DNA of 26,156 nt, from contig JAQXSU010000074.1 of assembly GCA_029219125.1 (NCBI GenBank), positions 1 to 26,156 of the forward strand, written 5' to 3'. How positions within the stretch are numbered: the stretch's first letter is position 1; every line of letters begins with the position of its first letter. The notes under the pieces are model-generated. The model searched no databases, was not told the DNA's origin, and saw only the letters and a list, made by a program, of their open reading frames with translations. Position numbers and translations under genes: made by a program. Below are positions 8,164 to 17,125 of this stretch, piece by piece. This stretch comes from Bacillota bacterium (GTDB taxonomy: Bacteria > Bacillota > Clostridia > Peptostreptococcales > Anaerovoracaceae).

Positions 8164-10068
8164 ATGAAAAAGAAGATTTTTGCATGTTTCATGGTATTCA
8201 TGCTCGTGATGAGTATGTTCACTGCATGCGGCGGCAGCAGCAGTGCAGAAGGAACAACAGAATATCGCTCGCTGTATTCTGCTGACGTATCTACTCTGAA
8301 CTATCTGAATACTACATATACTGCTGATATGGCAATTCCTGCAAATACAGAGGAATGGCTGATCCAGTATGATTCCTTAGGAAATGTACAGCCTGCACTG
8401 GCAGAGTCCTGGACCACTTCTGAAGATGGTCTGGTTTGGACATTCACTCTCCGTGATGCCAAATGGTATGACTACAAGGGTGAAGAAGTTGGCACTGTAA
8501 CGGCACAGGACTTCGTAAATGCAGCAGAATATGCGCTGAAATATGATGTATCTGCATCCTACATGTTCCCTGCAGCCAAGATCAAGAACAGCTGGGTTGG
8601 TTATGATGCACTGATCAGCGGCGAAGTTCCTTGGGAAGAAGTCGGCATTAAGGCAATCGACGAAAAAACTCTGGAATTCACACTGGAAGCTCCGGCCCCA
8701 TACTTCCTGTCCTGCCTGACCTATGGCTGCTTCGCACCGGCTCCGACCGGAATCCTGAACCAGTTTGGTGACTGGGATAATCGTGCAAGCTGGACAGTAG
8801 ATGACTGGAATGCATTCTCCGAAGCACTGGACGGCGTTTCCTACGATCAGATGTGGTACTGCGGCGCTTACTACCTGAGCGAATACAGTGCCGGTGAAAA
8901 ATACGTTCTGAAGAAGAACCCGAACTACTTCGAAGCAGATCAGGTTTACATTGATACTCTGACCAATATCTATAACGCAGAAGCTGCTACTCTGTCTGGC
9001 GAAATGTTCCAGAGAGGCGAAGTAGAGAGCGCATCCCTCTCCAGCACCCAGGCAAAGAGCTGGTCTGAAAATGACGAAACCAAGGATCTCTATGCTCCGA
9101 TTCGTGTACTTCCGGACTACAGCTATTTCTGGTGCTTCAACTTCGATCCGCAGTTTGACGCAGAATATGAACCGGACAACTGGGCAATCGCTGTAAATAA
9201 CGAAAACTTCAGACAGTCCATCATGCACGGTATCAACAGAATCGGTGTCATCAAGATTTCTGACGAACTGAATGCAGAAACTCTGCTGCAGAACACGATT
9301 ACCCCGTCTAACTTCGTAGCTGCCGGCGGTACAGATTATGTGGATCAGCCGATTTTCAGTGAACTGGCTGTAAGCGAAGGTCCGGATATTTACTTCAATG
9401 AAGACCTGGCGAAGGAATACAGAGATAAGGCCAAGAAGGAACTGGAAGCTGCCGGTGCAACCTTCCCTGTCAAGATTCTGATGCCTTATCTGCCATCTTC
9501 TTCTGACTGGGCTTCCGAATGTACCTACATGGAAAAACAGCTGGAAGAACTGTTAGGCTCTGACTACATTGACATTATCGTAGACCAGGGTCCGCAGCAG
9601 GACTTCCTGAGCAGCGTAAGACGTTGCGGAAACTATGCTCTGTTAAAGTGTAACTACGGATGTGACTATGCTGACCCTCTGACTTATGCAGATCCGTTCT
9701 GTGAAGGCAACAACTACAACTTCATGGATACCAGCACAGCACCTGAAACCAAGGCTGTTATGGATGAATACTATAAGGCAGTTGCCAAAGCGGACGCCAT
9801 TACGGATCCTGAAAAGACAGCAGAACGTTATGCTGCATTCGCAGAAGCAGAAGCAATCCTGATTGAACATGCAGTTGTTGTTCCTCTGGGACTGTCCGGT
9901 GGATATCAGGCAACCAAACTGAATACATTCGAAGGTCAGTACGCACCGTTTGGCGTATCCACGCTGCGTTACAAAGGACAGCACATCTTAGAAAATGCTA
10001 TGAATACAGAAATGTTCAATTCCGAACTGGCGAAGTGGGAAGAAGCAAGAGCAAATGCTGCACAGTAG
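8164..10068 (+). CDS. oppA: Oligopeptide ABC transporter, substrate-binding lipoprotein (SBP family 5)
   Basis: A 634-residue extracellular solute-binding protein. The N-terminus (M-K-K-K-I-F then a hydrophobic run) ends at a cysteine (residue 22) in the context M-F-T-A-C, followed by G-G-S-S-S. This is a lipoprotein signal with an atypical Phe at the -3 position of the lipobox. The body shows family-5 features: an early S-T-L-N-Y-L segment, A-E-S-W-T-T-S-E-D-G-L-V-W-T-F-T-L-R-D, A-Q-D-F-V-N-A, L-K-K-N-P-N-Y-F and F-R-Q-S-I-M-H-G-I-N-R. It should capture peptides outside the membrane and hand them to the permeases encoded downstream. Length is at the upper end for OppA. GAA, AAC and CGT codons dominate, consistent with high expression. 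The ribosome site is GAGGAGG. The exact substrate cannot be read from sequence. Confidence 0.93.
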   Translation: MKKKIFACFMVFMLVMSMFTACGGSSSAEGTTEYRSLYSADVSTLNYLNTTYTADMAIPANTEEWLIQYDSLGNVQPALAESWTTSEDGLVWTFTLRDAKWYDYKGEEVGTVTAQDFVNAAEYALKYDVSASYMFPAAKIKNSWVGYDALISGEVPWEEVGIKAIDEKTLEFTLEAPAPYFLSCLTYGCFAPAPTGILNQFGDWDNRASWTVDDWNAFSEALDGVSYDQMWYCGAYYLSEYSAGEKYVLKKNPNYFEADQVYIDTLTNIYNAEAATLSGEMFQRGEVESASLSSTQAKSWSENDETKDLYAPIRVLPDYSYFWCFNFDPQFDAEYEPDNWAIAVNNENFRQSIMHGINRIGVIKISDELNAETLLQNTITPSNFVAAGGTDYVDQPIFSELAVSEGPDIYFNEDLAKEYRDKAKKELEAAGATFPVKILMPYLPSSSDWASECTYMEKQLEELLGSDYIDIIVDQGPQQDFLSSVRRCGNYALLKCNYGCDYADPLTYADPFCEGNNYNFMDTSTAPETKAVMDEYYKAVAKADAITDPEKTAERYAAFAEAEAILIEHAVVVPLGLSGGYQATKLNTFEGQYAPFGVSTLRYKGQHILENAMNTEMFNSELAKWEEARANAAQ

Positions 10069-10112
10069 TTCCCATATTGCATGAAGCATAAATTTTCATA
10101 AGAAATTTGAGG

Positions 10113-10137
10113 TGCAGCCGGAGTCCCTCCGGCTGTA
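10113..10137 (+). promoter_or_regulatory. Stem-loop between oppA and oppB
   Basis: CAGCCGGAG (10115-10123) pairs perfectly with CTCCGGCTG (10127-10135) around a 3-nt loop, extended by a G-U and a T-A pair. No clean U-tract follows, so it is probably an mRNA-stabilising or partial attenuation element that lets the binding protein be made in excess over the membrane parts. Confidence 0.6.
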
Positions 10138-10177
10138 CGAATTTATAGGAATAGAAAAGGAGGCGTGGAGCTAGAAA

Positions 10178-11119
10178 ATGGGTTCTTATATCGTAAAAAG
10201 AGTGCTCCGCTCATTTATCACGCTGTTTCTGGTATGTACCATCGTATTCTGCCTGCTGCGTCTGATGCCGGTGGAGGGTTATTTTTCGAATTTTGATAAG
10301 ATGACACCGGAACAGGTACAGCACCAGCTGGAAATTAAGGGACTGACGGATCCCCTGCCGACCCAGCTCGGCAGATTCTATAACAACCTTCTGCATGGCG
10401 ATTTGGGGAATTCGTCCAGGTATCGTCCGGGAATTGCAATTACTGAAATTTTGGCGGACAAGGTTCCCATCTCCATGCTGCTCGGAACCATTTCTCTGGT
10501 AATTTCGCTGGCTCTGGGACTCCCGTTGGGGCGTTTGATGACCAGGTATAAGGGGAGAATTCCGGACCACATCGGAACAGCGTTCATTGTTGTCATACAA
10601 GCTGTGCCGGCGGTTGTATATTATCTGTTCATTCAGATGTACGGCACCAGTTTAATGGGACTTCCGCTTTTGTTCTCCAGAGACAATCTGGCAACTTATA
10701 TTCTGCCCGTTTTTTCTCTGTCTCTGGGTAATATTGCATATTACGGCATGTGGCTCAGACGGTACATGGTGGATGAAAGCAATAAAGACTATGTAAAGCT
10801 TGCAGTTGCAAAGGGTGTGAATTCCAAGGAGCTGATGCGGAAACAGATTTTCCGTAACGCGGTTGTACCTCTGGTACAGTACATTCCGACTTCGTTCGTT
10901 CTGACTGTGGTAGGCTCCATTTATGTGGAATCACTGTATTCCATCCCGGGCATGGGCGGTCTGCTTGTAAAATGTATTCAGAGTCAGGACAACACAATTG
11001 TACAGGCGCTGGTGCTGATTTACTCGGCACTGAGTATTATCGGCCTGATTCTGGGCGATATTCTGATGACATTCGTTGATCCGCGAATTACATTTGGCAA
11101 GAAGGGAGGATCTCGCTGA
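10178..11119 (+). CDS. oppB: Peptide ABC transporter permease, OppB/DppB type
   Basis: A 313-residue inner-membrane permease. It begins with a hydrophobic helix (R-S-F-I-T-L-F-L-V-C-T-I-V-F-C-L-L-R), as OppB proteins do, and has further membrane helices in the standard binding-protein-dependent permease domain. The cytoplasmic EAA-type loop (V-A-K-G-V-N-S-K-E-L-M-R-K-Q-I-F-R-N-A) that contacts the ATPases is present, as is the S-I-Y-V-E-S-L-Y-S-I-P-G-M-G motif. The ribosome site is AAGGAGG. Its stop shares one base with the next start (TGATG), so translation is coupled to the second permease. Confidence 0.93.
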   Translation: MGSYIVKRVLRSFITLFLVCTIVFCLLRLMPVEGYFSNFDKMTPEQVQHQLEIKGLTDPLPTQLGRFYNNLLHGDLGNSSRYRPGIAITEILADKVPISMLLGTISLVISLALGLPLGRLMTRYKGRIPDHIGTAFIVVIQAVPAVVYYLFIQMYGTSLMGLPLLFSRDNLATYILPVFSLSLGNIAYYGMWLRRYMVDESNKDYVKLAVAKGVNSKELMRKQIFRNAVVPLVQYIPTSFVLTVVGSIYVESLYSIPGMGGLLVKCIQSQDNTIVQALVLIYSALSIIGLILGDILMTFVDPRITFGKKGGSR

Positions 11120-12207
11120 TGAATAAATTTTCACCAAAAGATCATCTGGCAAAAGGTCTGGAAGATTCCGTATCGCAGACCATAAAGGAAACAGCAGAAA
11201 AGCTGGAAGAAGCAAAAGGAATGGACTGCTGTTCAGATACGGAGAAAGAGCCGAAAACTGTAAATCGTGCATCAATGAATGAAGAAGAACTGTTTACTTT
11301 CGCAGAACATGACATGAGAGAGTCGGAACGGCTGGGATATACAGAATATTCTTACTGGCGTTCTACCTTCCGTACGTTTTTCCACAATAAAATGGCAGTT
11401 TTTTTCCTGGTTCTGATGTGTGTGCTGCTGTTGTTTACCTTTATTCAGCCGCTGCTGCCGAATCAGGCGGATCCGAATCAGATCTTTTTCGATGAAAACG
11501 GAATGGCACGCGCAAATCTGCAGCCGAGCTCTGAATTTCTGTTTGGAACCAACAGTGCCGGACAAGACCTGTGGGCGAGAATCTGGGGTGGAACCAGACG
11601 TTCTCTGATTATTGGTATATGTGCGGCGATTGCGGAGGTAATAATCGGTGTAACCATCGGTCTGCTCTGGGGTTATGTGAGAAAACTGGACTTCTTCTTC
11701 ACAGAACTGTGGAATATATTCGATAATGTACCGCAGACCATTGTACTGGTATTGCTTGCCTATATTATGAAGCGGAGCATGTTTACGCTGATCTTCGCCA
11801 TGAGTATCACAGGCTGGCTCTCCATGGCACTGTTTATTCGAAATCAGGTGCTGATGATCCGAGATCGAGACTATAATCTGGCTTCCCGCTGTCTGGGTAC
11901 GCCAATCTACCGGATCATTATGAAGAATCTGCTGCCGTATATCGTATCGGTTATCATGCTGCGTATGGCACTGACGATTCCTGGTGCAATCGGTAATGAA
12001 GTATTCATTACTTATATCGGTCTGGGTCTTCCGCCAAGTGCACCGTCCCTGGGCAACCTGGTCAATGCAGGCCGTGCCCTGATGATGAGCCCGGAACTCA
12101 GATATCAGCTGATTTTCCCGACCATCGTACTGTCGGTTATTACAATTTCATTCTATATTATCGGAAACGCATTCTCGGATTCCGCAGATCCGAGAAATCA
12201 CCACTAG
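11119..12207 (+). CDS. oppC: Peptide ABC transporter permease, OppC/DppC type, with a long N-terminal extension
   Basis: A 362-residue permease. The first membrane helix (about residues 92-112) follows the typical OppC approach Y-W-R-S-T-F-R-T-F-F-H-N-K-M-A. The N-x-A-G-Q-D-L-W-A-R-I-W-G-G-T-R-R-S motif and the EAA loop (A-S-R-C-L-G-T-P-I-Y-R-I-I-M-K-N-L-L-P) mark it clearly. The ~90 residues before the first helix are soluble, charged and predicted helical. This is longer than in most OppC proteins. The start overlaps the oppB stop by one base, with GGGAGG nearby. It forms the membrane channel with OppB. Confidence 0.92.
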   Translation: MNKFSPKDHLAKGLEDSVSQTIKETAEKLEEAKGMDCCSDTEKEPKTVNRASMNEEELFTFAEHDMRESERLGYTEYSYWRSTFRTFFHNKMAVFFLVLMCVLLLFTFIQPLLPNQADPNQIFFDENGMARANLQPSSEFLFGTNSAGQDLWARIWGGTRRSLIIGICAAIAEVIIGVTIGLLWGYVRKLDFFFTELWNIFDNVPQTIVLVLLAYIMKRSMFTLIFAMSITGWLSMALFIRNQVLMIRDRDYNLASRCLGTPIYRIIMKNLLPYIVSVIMLRMALTIPGAIGNEVFITYIGLGLPPSAPSLGNLVNAGRALMMSPELRYQLIFPTIVLSVITISFYIIGNAFSDSADPRNHH

Positions 12208-12219
12208 GAGGGAGACGAG

Positions 12220-13287
12220 ATGGAAAAGATGAAGAAAGAAACAATCCTAAGCGTCGAAGACCTTCAGGTGAAATTTACCCTGCGCGGCGCAGTACTGAAT
12301 GTACTGCGAGGTATCAGCCTGGATATCCAGAAAGGCGAAAGCCTTGCCATCGTAGGAGAATCGGGATCCGGAAAATCCGTATTTACCAAGACCTTCCTTG
12401 GTATGCTGGACTCCAACGGCTATATTGACAACGGCAGCATCCGATTCCGACTGGACGATACCGGAAGTGATGAAAGTATCGTAGATTTGGCACAGTTCAA
12501 AACAGAAAAAGAATGGCTGACCGTCCGCGGCAAACAGATTGCCATGGTCATGCAGGATCCGATGACCAGCTTAAATCCGCTGAAAACCATCGGCCACCAG
12601 CTTGAAGAAACTGTTCTTCTGCACCATGATATGACAAAGCAGCAGGCACATGAGCGTGCAGTGCAGCTGCTTACAGATGTAGGTATCAATGAGCCGGAAC
12701 GGCGCTGCAAACAGTATCCACATGAATTTTCCGGCGGTATGCGGCAGCGTGTCGTAATCGCTATTGCACTGGCCTGTGATCCGCGAGTGCTTATCTGCGA
12801 TGAGCCGACTACGGCACTGGACGTAACCATTCAGGCGCAGATCCTGCAGCTGATTCGTGATCTGCAGAAAAAGCTGAACCTGACCACAATCTATATCACC
12901 CATGACCTGGGCGTGGTAGCCAATGTGGCAGACCGCATTGCGGTTATGTATGCAGGTGATATTATTGAAGTGGGCGGTGTCAATGAGATATTCTATGACC
13001 CGCGCCATCCGTATACCTGGGCATTGCTCAGCTCCCTGCCGCAGCTGGGAATCAAGGGTGAGGACCTGTACTCCATCGTGGGTACGCCTCCAAATCTGCA
13101 GATGGAAATCAAAGGCGACGCGTTCGCACCGAGAAATCCGTATGCATTGAACATCGACTTTGTAGAGCGCCCGCCGTTCTTTGACGTGACGCCGACACAT
13201 AAAGTCAGAACATGGCTGATGGATCCCCGTGCTCCGAAACTGGAGCCGCCTGAAGCCGTAAAACGACTTGCAGAAGGGAGGCTGTAA
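12220..13287 (+). CDS. oppD: Peptide ABC transporter ATP-binding protein, OppD type
   Basis: A 355-residue ATPase that powers peptide import. It has a Walker A motif (G-E-S-G-S-G-K-S, about residues 46-53), a signature F-S-G-G-M-R-Q-R, Walker B with catalytic Glu (V-L-I-C-D-E-P-T-T-A-L-D-V-T-I-Q-A-Q) and a switch histidine (T-H-D-L-G-V-V-A). The C-terminal P-Y-T-W-A-L-L-S-S-L-P segment is typical of the Opp/Dpp ATPase extension. The ATG at 12220 has GGAGGGAGACGAG just ahead; a second ATG lies three codons in. It sits 12 nt after oppC. Confidence 0.94.
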   Translation: MEKMKKETILSVEDLQVKFTLRGAVLNVLRGISLDIQKGESLAIVGESGSGKSVFTKTFLGMLDSNGYIDNGSIRFRLDDTGSDESIVDLAQFKTEKEWLTVRGKQIAMVMQDPMTSLNPLKTIGHQLEETVLLHHDMTKQQAHERAVQLLTDVGINEPERRCKQYPHEFSGGMRQRVVIAIALACDPRVLICDEPTTALDVTIQAQILQLIRDLQKKLNLTTIYITHDLGVVANVADRIAVMYAGDIIEVGGVNEIFYDPRHPYTWALLSSLPQLGIKGEDLYSIVGTPPNLQMEIKGDAFAPRNPYALNIDFVERPPFFDVTPTHKVRTWLMDPRAPKLEPPEAVKRLAEGRL

Positions 13288-13289
13288 CG

Positions 13290-14243
13290 GTGGCTGTGAA
13301 AAACAATGAAGATAAGAAAGTTCTGGTCGATGTCAAGAATCTGACCATACAGTTCGGTTCCCACCGGCATCCGTTTACTGCAGTAGATAATGCAAGTTTC
13401 CAGATCTATAAAGGGGAAACCTTCGGTCTGGTAGGCGAATCCGGTTCCGGTAAGACGACTATCGGACGTGCAATCATCCGAATCAATCCGACAGCCGGTG
13501 GAGAAATCATCTACGACGGAAAGAAGATCAACGGAAAGATTTCCAAGGAACTGGACCGTGAGGTAACCCAGAAGATTCAGATGATCTTCCAGGATCCGAT
13601 GGCATCTCTGAATGAAAGAGCCAAAGTTGACTATATTGTGGCTGAAGGTCTGCTGAATCTGCCAAAGAAGCTGAGCAAGGAAGAACGCCAACAAGAAGTA
13701 TCTGAAGCACTCAATTCGGTGGGACTGCTTCCGGAATTCGCCAGTCGTTTCCCACATGAATTTTCCGGCGGGCAGCGGCAGCGTATCGGTATTGCCAGAG
13801 CCATGGTAATGCGTCCGGAATTCATCATTGCAGATGAACCGATTTCTGCACTGGATGTATCCATCCGTGCACAGGTACTGAATCTGATGGCGAAATTCCA
13901 GCGGGAATATGATCTGACCTATCTGTTCATTTCCCATGACCTTTCGGTAATGCGCTTCATCTGCGACCGTATCTGCGTCATTCATAAGGGCGTGCTGGTG
14001 GAACTGGCGGAAACCGAAGAACTGTTTGCCCACCCGACCCACCCGTATACTCAGGCACTGCTTTCGGCCATTCCTATGCCGGATCCTGTGAATGAAAAGA
14101 AGAAAAAGCTGAAGGTATACGATCCGTCCTGTCATGATTACAGCGTGGATAAACCATCCTGGCGGGAAATCCGGCCTTCGCACTTTGTCTGGGCCAATGA
14201 CCCTGAGTTTGAGAAATATAAAAAAGAACAGGGTGTGGAATAA
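13290..14243 (+). CDS. oppF: Peptide ABC transporter ATP-binding protein, OppF type
   Basis: A 317-residue partner ATPase to OppD. Motifs are Walker A (G-E-S-G-S-G-K-T-T), signature (F-S-G-G-Q-R-Q-R-I-G-I-A-R-A), Walker B (F-I-I-A-D-E-P-I-S-A-L-D-V-S), switch H (S-H-D-L-S-V-M-R) and the C-terminal H-P-Y-T-Q-A-L-L-S-A-I-P motif. The start is GTG at 13290, two bases after the oppD stop, with AAGGGAGG 8 nt ahead. It is the last gene of the five-gene unit and is followed by a terminator. Confidence 0.94.
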   Translation: MAVKNNEDKKVLVDVKNLTIQFGSHRHPFTAVDNASFQIYKGETFGLVGESGSGKTTIGRAIIRINPTAGGEIIYDGKKINGKISKELDREVTQKIQMIFQDPMASLNERAKVDYIVAEGLLNLPKKLSKEERQQEVSEALNSVGLLPEFASRFPHEFSGGQRQRIGIARAMVMRPEFIIADEPISALDVSIRAQVLNLMAKFQREYDLTYLFISHDLSVMRFICDRICVIHKGVLVELAETEELFAHPTHPYTQALLSAIPMPDPVNEKKKKLKVYDPSCHDYSVDKPSWREIRPSHFVWANDPEFEKYKKEQGVE

Positions 14244-14260
14244 AAATATAGTATGGCAAT

Positions 14261-14300
14261 GAAAGAAAAAGCTCTCCGGTTTCGGCCAGAGAGCTTTTCT
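14261..14300. terminator. Bidirectional intrinsic terminator between the opp operon and the carboxypeptidase gene
   Basis: A 10-bp stem, AAAAGCTCTC (14267-14276) with GAGAGCTTTT (14289-14298), and a 12-nt partly paired loop. A-rich and T-rich flanks support termination from either side between convergent genes. Confidence 0.85.
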
Positions 14301-14330
14301 GTATTTTGATTGCGAATTGAGCCGGAATCC

Positions 14331-15251
14331 TTATACCGCACCCAGATATTCTTCTAAAGTAATGCCCTGCTGGGTGATCTCCTTCGCAGCGTCCACACCA
14401 ACATAACGGATGTGCCACGGCTCATACATGTAGCCGGTGATGTCTTCCTTTCCCTTCGGATAGCGGATGATGAAGCCGTATTCACTGCAGTGCTTCGTGA
14501 TCCAGGCGCCGTCCGGGTAGTCGGTGTAATTCTGCGAAAGACCCCAGTTCATGGAGGCGCTGGTCACATCGATGGCATAGCCGGTATGGTGCTCACTCTG
14601 TCCCGGGTAGGCAAACATTTTTTCGGTGTAGGCCTTGCCGTTGGCTGCCAGGGAATTGTTGTACAGGCTTTCCTGCAGGGCATAGCTTCTGTAAGCGGAA
14701 CAGATGGCGAAATTCAGTCCTTCTTTTTTCGCATCCGCAAGCATGGAAAGATACGCATCGTAAGCTTCCCGCTTCACCTTCAGATTTTGATTGGTGGAAA
14801 GAGATCCGTCGATATCCACCATGTCCGTCGGGTAATAATCCCGGGATACGGCATACTGCTTGTTGACCAGAACCATCAGATTTCCGTCGTCCTCGGTCCG
14901 TACATCAGTACTGGCCGGTGCCTGCGGCTTGTCCGTCTGATTTGGATCAGACGTCGTGTCCGGGTTCTGAACATCATTCGGTTTTTCTGTATCGCCCGGA
15001 GCATCTGTATCACCGGGCTCCTCGGTATCACCGGGCTCTTCTGAATCGCCGGGTTCATCGGTGCCGTCAATATTTCCGGAATCTCCTGTCTGAGACGCAT
15101 CCGGCGGATCCGGCAGTTGGCTTCCTGCGTTCTGATCCCTGTCTCCCAGAAGAAAAACGGCAAGGACAATGAGGATCACAGCAATCAGGATTCCCAGCAA
15201 AATATAAAATCTAGGCGTTACCTTCCAATGCTTCTTTTTTTTGGTTCTCAT
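14331..15251 (-). CDS. VanY/DacB-type D-alanyl-D-alanine carboxypeptidase (peptidase M15B), membrane-anchored
   Basis: A 306-residue protein with a basic N-terminus (R-T-K-K-K-K-H-W-K), one membrane helix at about residues 15-36, a long acidic Pro/Asp/Thr linker (37-118) and an extracellular zinc peptidase domain. The domain has S-A-Y-R-S-Y, the S-x-H-x-x-G-x-A-x-D metal motif (residues 219-228) and E-P-W-H-I-R (277-282), giving a complete zinc site and catalytic Glu. It should trim the terminal D-Ala from peptidoglycan stem peptides. No vanR/S/H/A/X genes are near, so this is cell-wall housekeeping and not a glycopeptide-resistance cluster. The start ATG has AAAGGGG about 9 nt ahead. Confidence 0.9.
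   Translation of the reverse strand: MRTKKKKHWKVTPRFYILLGILIAVILIVLAVFLLGDRDQNAGSQLPDPPDASQTGDSGNIDGTDEPGDSEEPGDTEEPGDTDAPGDTEKPNDVQNPDTTSDPNQTDKPQAPASTDVRTEDDGNLMVLVNKQYAVSRDYYPTDMVDIDGSLSTNQNLKVKREAYDAYLSMLADAKKEGLNFAICSAYRSYALQESLYNNSLAANGKAYTEKMFAYPGQSEHHTGYAIDVTSASMNWGLSQNYTDYPDGAWITKHCSEYGFIIRYPKGKEDITGYMYEPWHIRYVGVDAAKEITQQGITLEEYLGAV
14988..15059 (-). repeat. Four tandem 18-bp repeats encoding a D/E-E-P-G-D-S/T linker
   Basis: Residues 65-88 of the carboxypeptidase are four imperfect six-residue units: DEPGDS, EEPGDT, EEPGDT, DAPGDT. They form a flexible acidic spacer between membrane helix and enzyme domain. Such repeats can change copy number by slippage. Confidence 0.85.
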
Positions 15252-15321
15252 GAAACTATCCCCTTTGAATCTCGTGAATATGCTTGTTTCACCCGGCCCG
15301 GACCGGCCTGCCGGAGTGATG

Positions 15322-15354
15322 AAAAAAGGGCACCGGCCATGCCGGCACCCTTTT
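15322..15354 (-). terminator. Terminator of the hydrogenase operon
   Basis: Read on the minus strand just after the hndD stop: AAAAGGGTGCCGGC, a short loop, then GCCGGTGCCCTTTTTT. The 14-bp stem is complete if two G-U pairs are allowed, and a six-T tract follows. It separates hndD from the downstream carboxypeptidase gene. Confidence 0.85.
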
Positions 15355-15367
15355 CGCGGTTTTCTGA

Positions 15368-17107
15368 TTAATATACGTTTCTGCGAGTGTAAGAAGTATG
15401 AAGCAGTTCATGGGCCTTATGACCGCCTGGTTCTCCCAGATAGTTGTCATACAGATCCTTCATGATCGGATTTTCATGACTCTTACGCAGTGTCATTGCA
15501 GCATCTTCGCTGTACAGAGCCTTTGCACGGTCTGCACGCAGGTCGGTGAAGTTTCTCACTTCGCCCGGCTGATGCGGCTGACCGCCGCCGTTTACACAGC
15601 CGCCCGGACAAGCCATGACCTCGATGAAGTCATATTCCGCTTCGCCGTTCTTTACCCGGTCAAGAAGCTTGGCCGCATTGGACAGGCCGGAGGTTACAGC
15701 AACCCGTACCTTGGTGCCTGCCAGATCGTATTCAGCTTCCTTGATGGCTTCCGTACCGCGGACGTCGTGGAATTCGATCGGATCGCAAGGCTTGCCGGTA
15801 ACCACTTCATATACGGTACGAAGGGCAGCTTCCATTACGCCGCCGGTGGCACCGAAGATATGACCTGCACCGGAAGCGATACCAAGGAACGGATCAAACT
15901 CTTCATCCGGAAGATCGGTGAACATCAGGCCTGCCTTGCGGATCATAGCAGCCAGTTCTCTGGTGGTCAGAGAAACGTCGATGTCAGGCAGTCCGTTTTC
16001 GGAAAGCTCCTCTCTGCTGACCTCAAACTTCTTCGCCGTACAAGGCATGATGGATACGATGACGATGTCCTTCGGATCGATACCGTGCTTTTCCGCATAG
16101 TAGGTACGAACCATGGCACCGAACATGCCCTGCGGGCTCTTGCAGGAGGACAGGTTTTCAATCATGTCCGGATAATAGGTTTCACAGAATTTTACCCAGC
16201 CTGGTGAACAGGAGGTAATCATCGGCAGTTTGCCGCCGTTCTGCAGACGATGCAGGAATTCAGTTCCTTCTTCCATGATGGTAAGGTCAGCCGCCGTATC
16301 CACGTCGAAGACCTTATCGAAGCCCAGACGACGAAGGGCGGTTACCATCTTGCCTTCTACGTTGGTGCCCACCGGCATGCCGAAGCATTCGCCCAGCTGT
16401 GCACGAACAGAAGGTGCAGTACCTACGACCACATGCTTGGATGGATCTGCGATGGCAGCCCATACCTTACCGGTATCATCCCGTTCGGTAAGTGCGCCGG
16501 TCGGGCAGACTGCGATACACTGTCCGCAGTGGATACAGGAGGTTTCTGCCAGAGGCATATCGAAGGAACAGCCGATGTGGGAATCAAATCCACGGTCATT
16601 TGGTCCGATGACGCCCACAAACTGGCTCTTTCTGCAGACTGCGACGCAGCGGCGGCAGAGAATACACTTGGAATTGTCACGGATCAGATGAATTGCAGAT
16701 GCATCCACATCCGGCTTCAGATCAAATTTACCATACTTATATTCGTCCACACCGTATTCGCGGCAGAGGGCCTGCAGCTCACAGTCTGTGGAACGAGGAC
16801 AGGACAGACAGTCCTTTCTGTGGTTGGAGAGCAGCAGCTCCAGGGTGGCCTTGTGGGAACGCTGCACAGCAGGGGTGTTGGTGAAAACTTCCATTCCCTC
16901 TGTTACAGGGTAAACACAGGAGGTGACCAGAGAACGGGCTCCCTTTACTTCTACGAGGCACATTCTGCATGCACCGATTTCATTGATATCTTTTAAGTAA
17001 CATAATGTCGGGATGCGGACACCGGCTTCTCTTGCAGCTTCCAGAACTGTACTTCCGGCCGGCACTTCCACAGGAATCCCATTGATTGTCAGTTTAACCA
17101 TGCTCAC
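15368..17107 (-). CDS. hndD: [FeFe] hydrogenase catalytic subunit of an NAD(P)H-linked complex, HndD-type
   Basis: A 579-residue modular hydrogenase that makes or consumes H2 at an H-cluster. An N-terminal [2Fe-2S] domain has C36, C47, C50 and C64. A His-Cys cluster segment has H96, C100, C103 and C109. Two [4Fe-4S] clusters are C148/151/154/158 and C191/194/197/201. The H-domain has L1 T-S-C-S-P-G-W (298-304), L2 M-P-C-T-A-K-K-F-E (354-362) and L3 with C500 and C504. The small-subunit-like tail closes with S-H-E-N-P and H-K-A-H-E-L-L-H. L1 has Ser where many monomeric enzymes have a second Cys. GTG at 17107 is favoured (AAGGAG 9 nt ahead) over ATG at 17101 (15 nt). It is the last gene of hndABCD, 18 nt after hndC. 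The maturases HydE/F/G are not in the window. Confidence 0.95.
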   Translation of the reverse strand: MSMVKLTINGIPVEVPAGSTVLEAAREAGVRIPTLCYLKDINEIGACRMCLVEVKGARSLVTSCVYPVTEGMEVFTNTPAVQRSHKATLELLLSNHRKDCLSCPRSTDCELQALCREYGVDEYKYGKFDLKPDVDASAIHLIRDNSKCILCRRCVAVCRKSQFVGVIGPNDRGFDSHIGCSFDMPLAETSCIHCGQCIAVCPTGALTERDDTGKVWAAIADPSKHVVVGTAPSVRAQLGECFGMPVGTNVEGKMVTALRRLGFDKVFDVDTAADLTIMEEGTEFLHRLQNGGKLPMITSCSPGWVKFCETYYPDMIENLSSCKSPQGMFGAMVRTYYAEKHGIDPKDIVIVSIMPCTAKKFEVSREELSENGLPDIDVSLTTRELAAMIRKAGLMFTDLPDEEFDPFLGIASGAGHIFGATGGVMEAALRTVYEVVTGKPCDPIEFHDVRGTEAIKEAEYDLAGTKVRVAVTSGLSNAAKLLDRVKNGEAEYDFIEVMACPGGCVNGGGQPHQPGEVRNFTDLRADRAKALYSEDAAMTLRKSHENPIMKDLYDNYLGEPGGHKAHELLHTSYTRRNVY

Positions 17108-17125
17108 GATTCACAGCTCCTTTCC

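Noticed and set aside
12993..14183. A 396-codon minus-strand open frame across the oppD/oppF junction
   Set aside because: Antisense to two intact ABC ATPases and without homology-like sequence or a ribosome site.
14331..15251. Vancomycin-resistance gene vanY
   Set aside because: Only the peptidase M15B domain is shared. No vanR, vanS, vanH, ligase or vanX gene is nearby, and such carboxypeptidases are common cell-wall enzymes.
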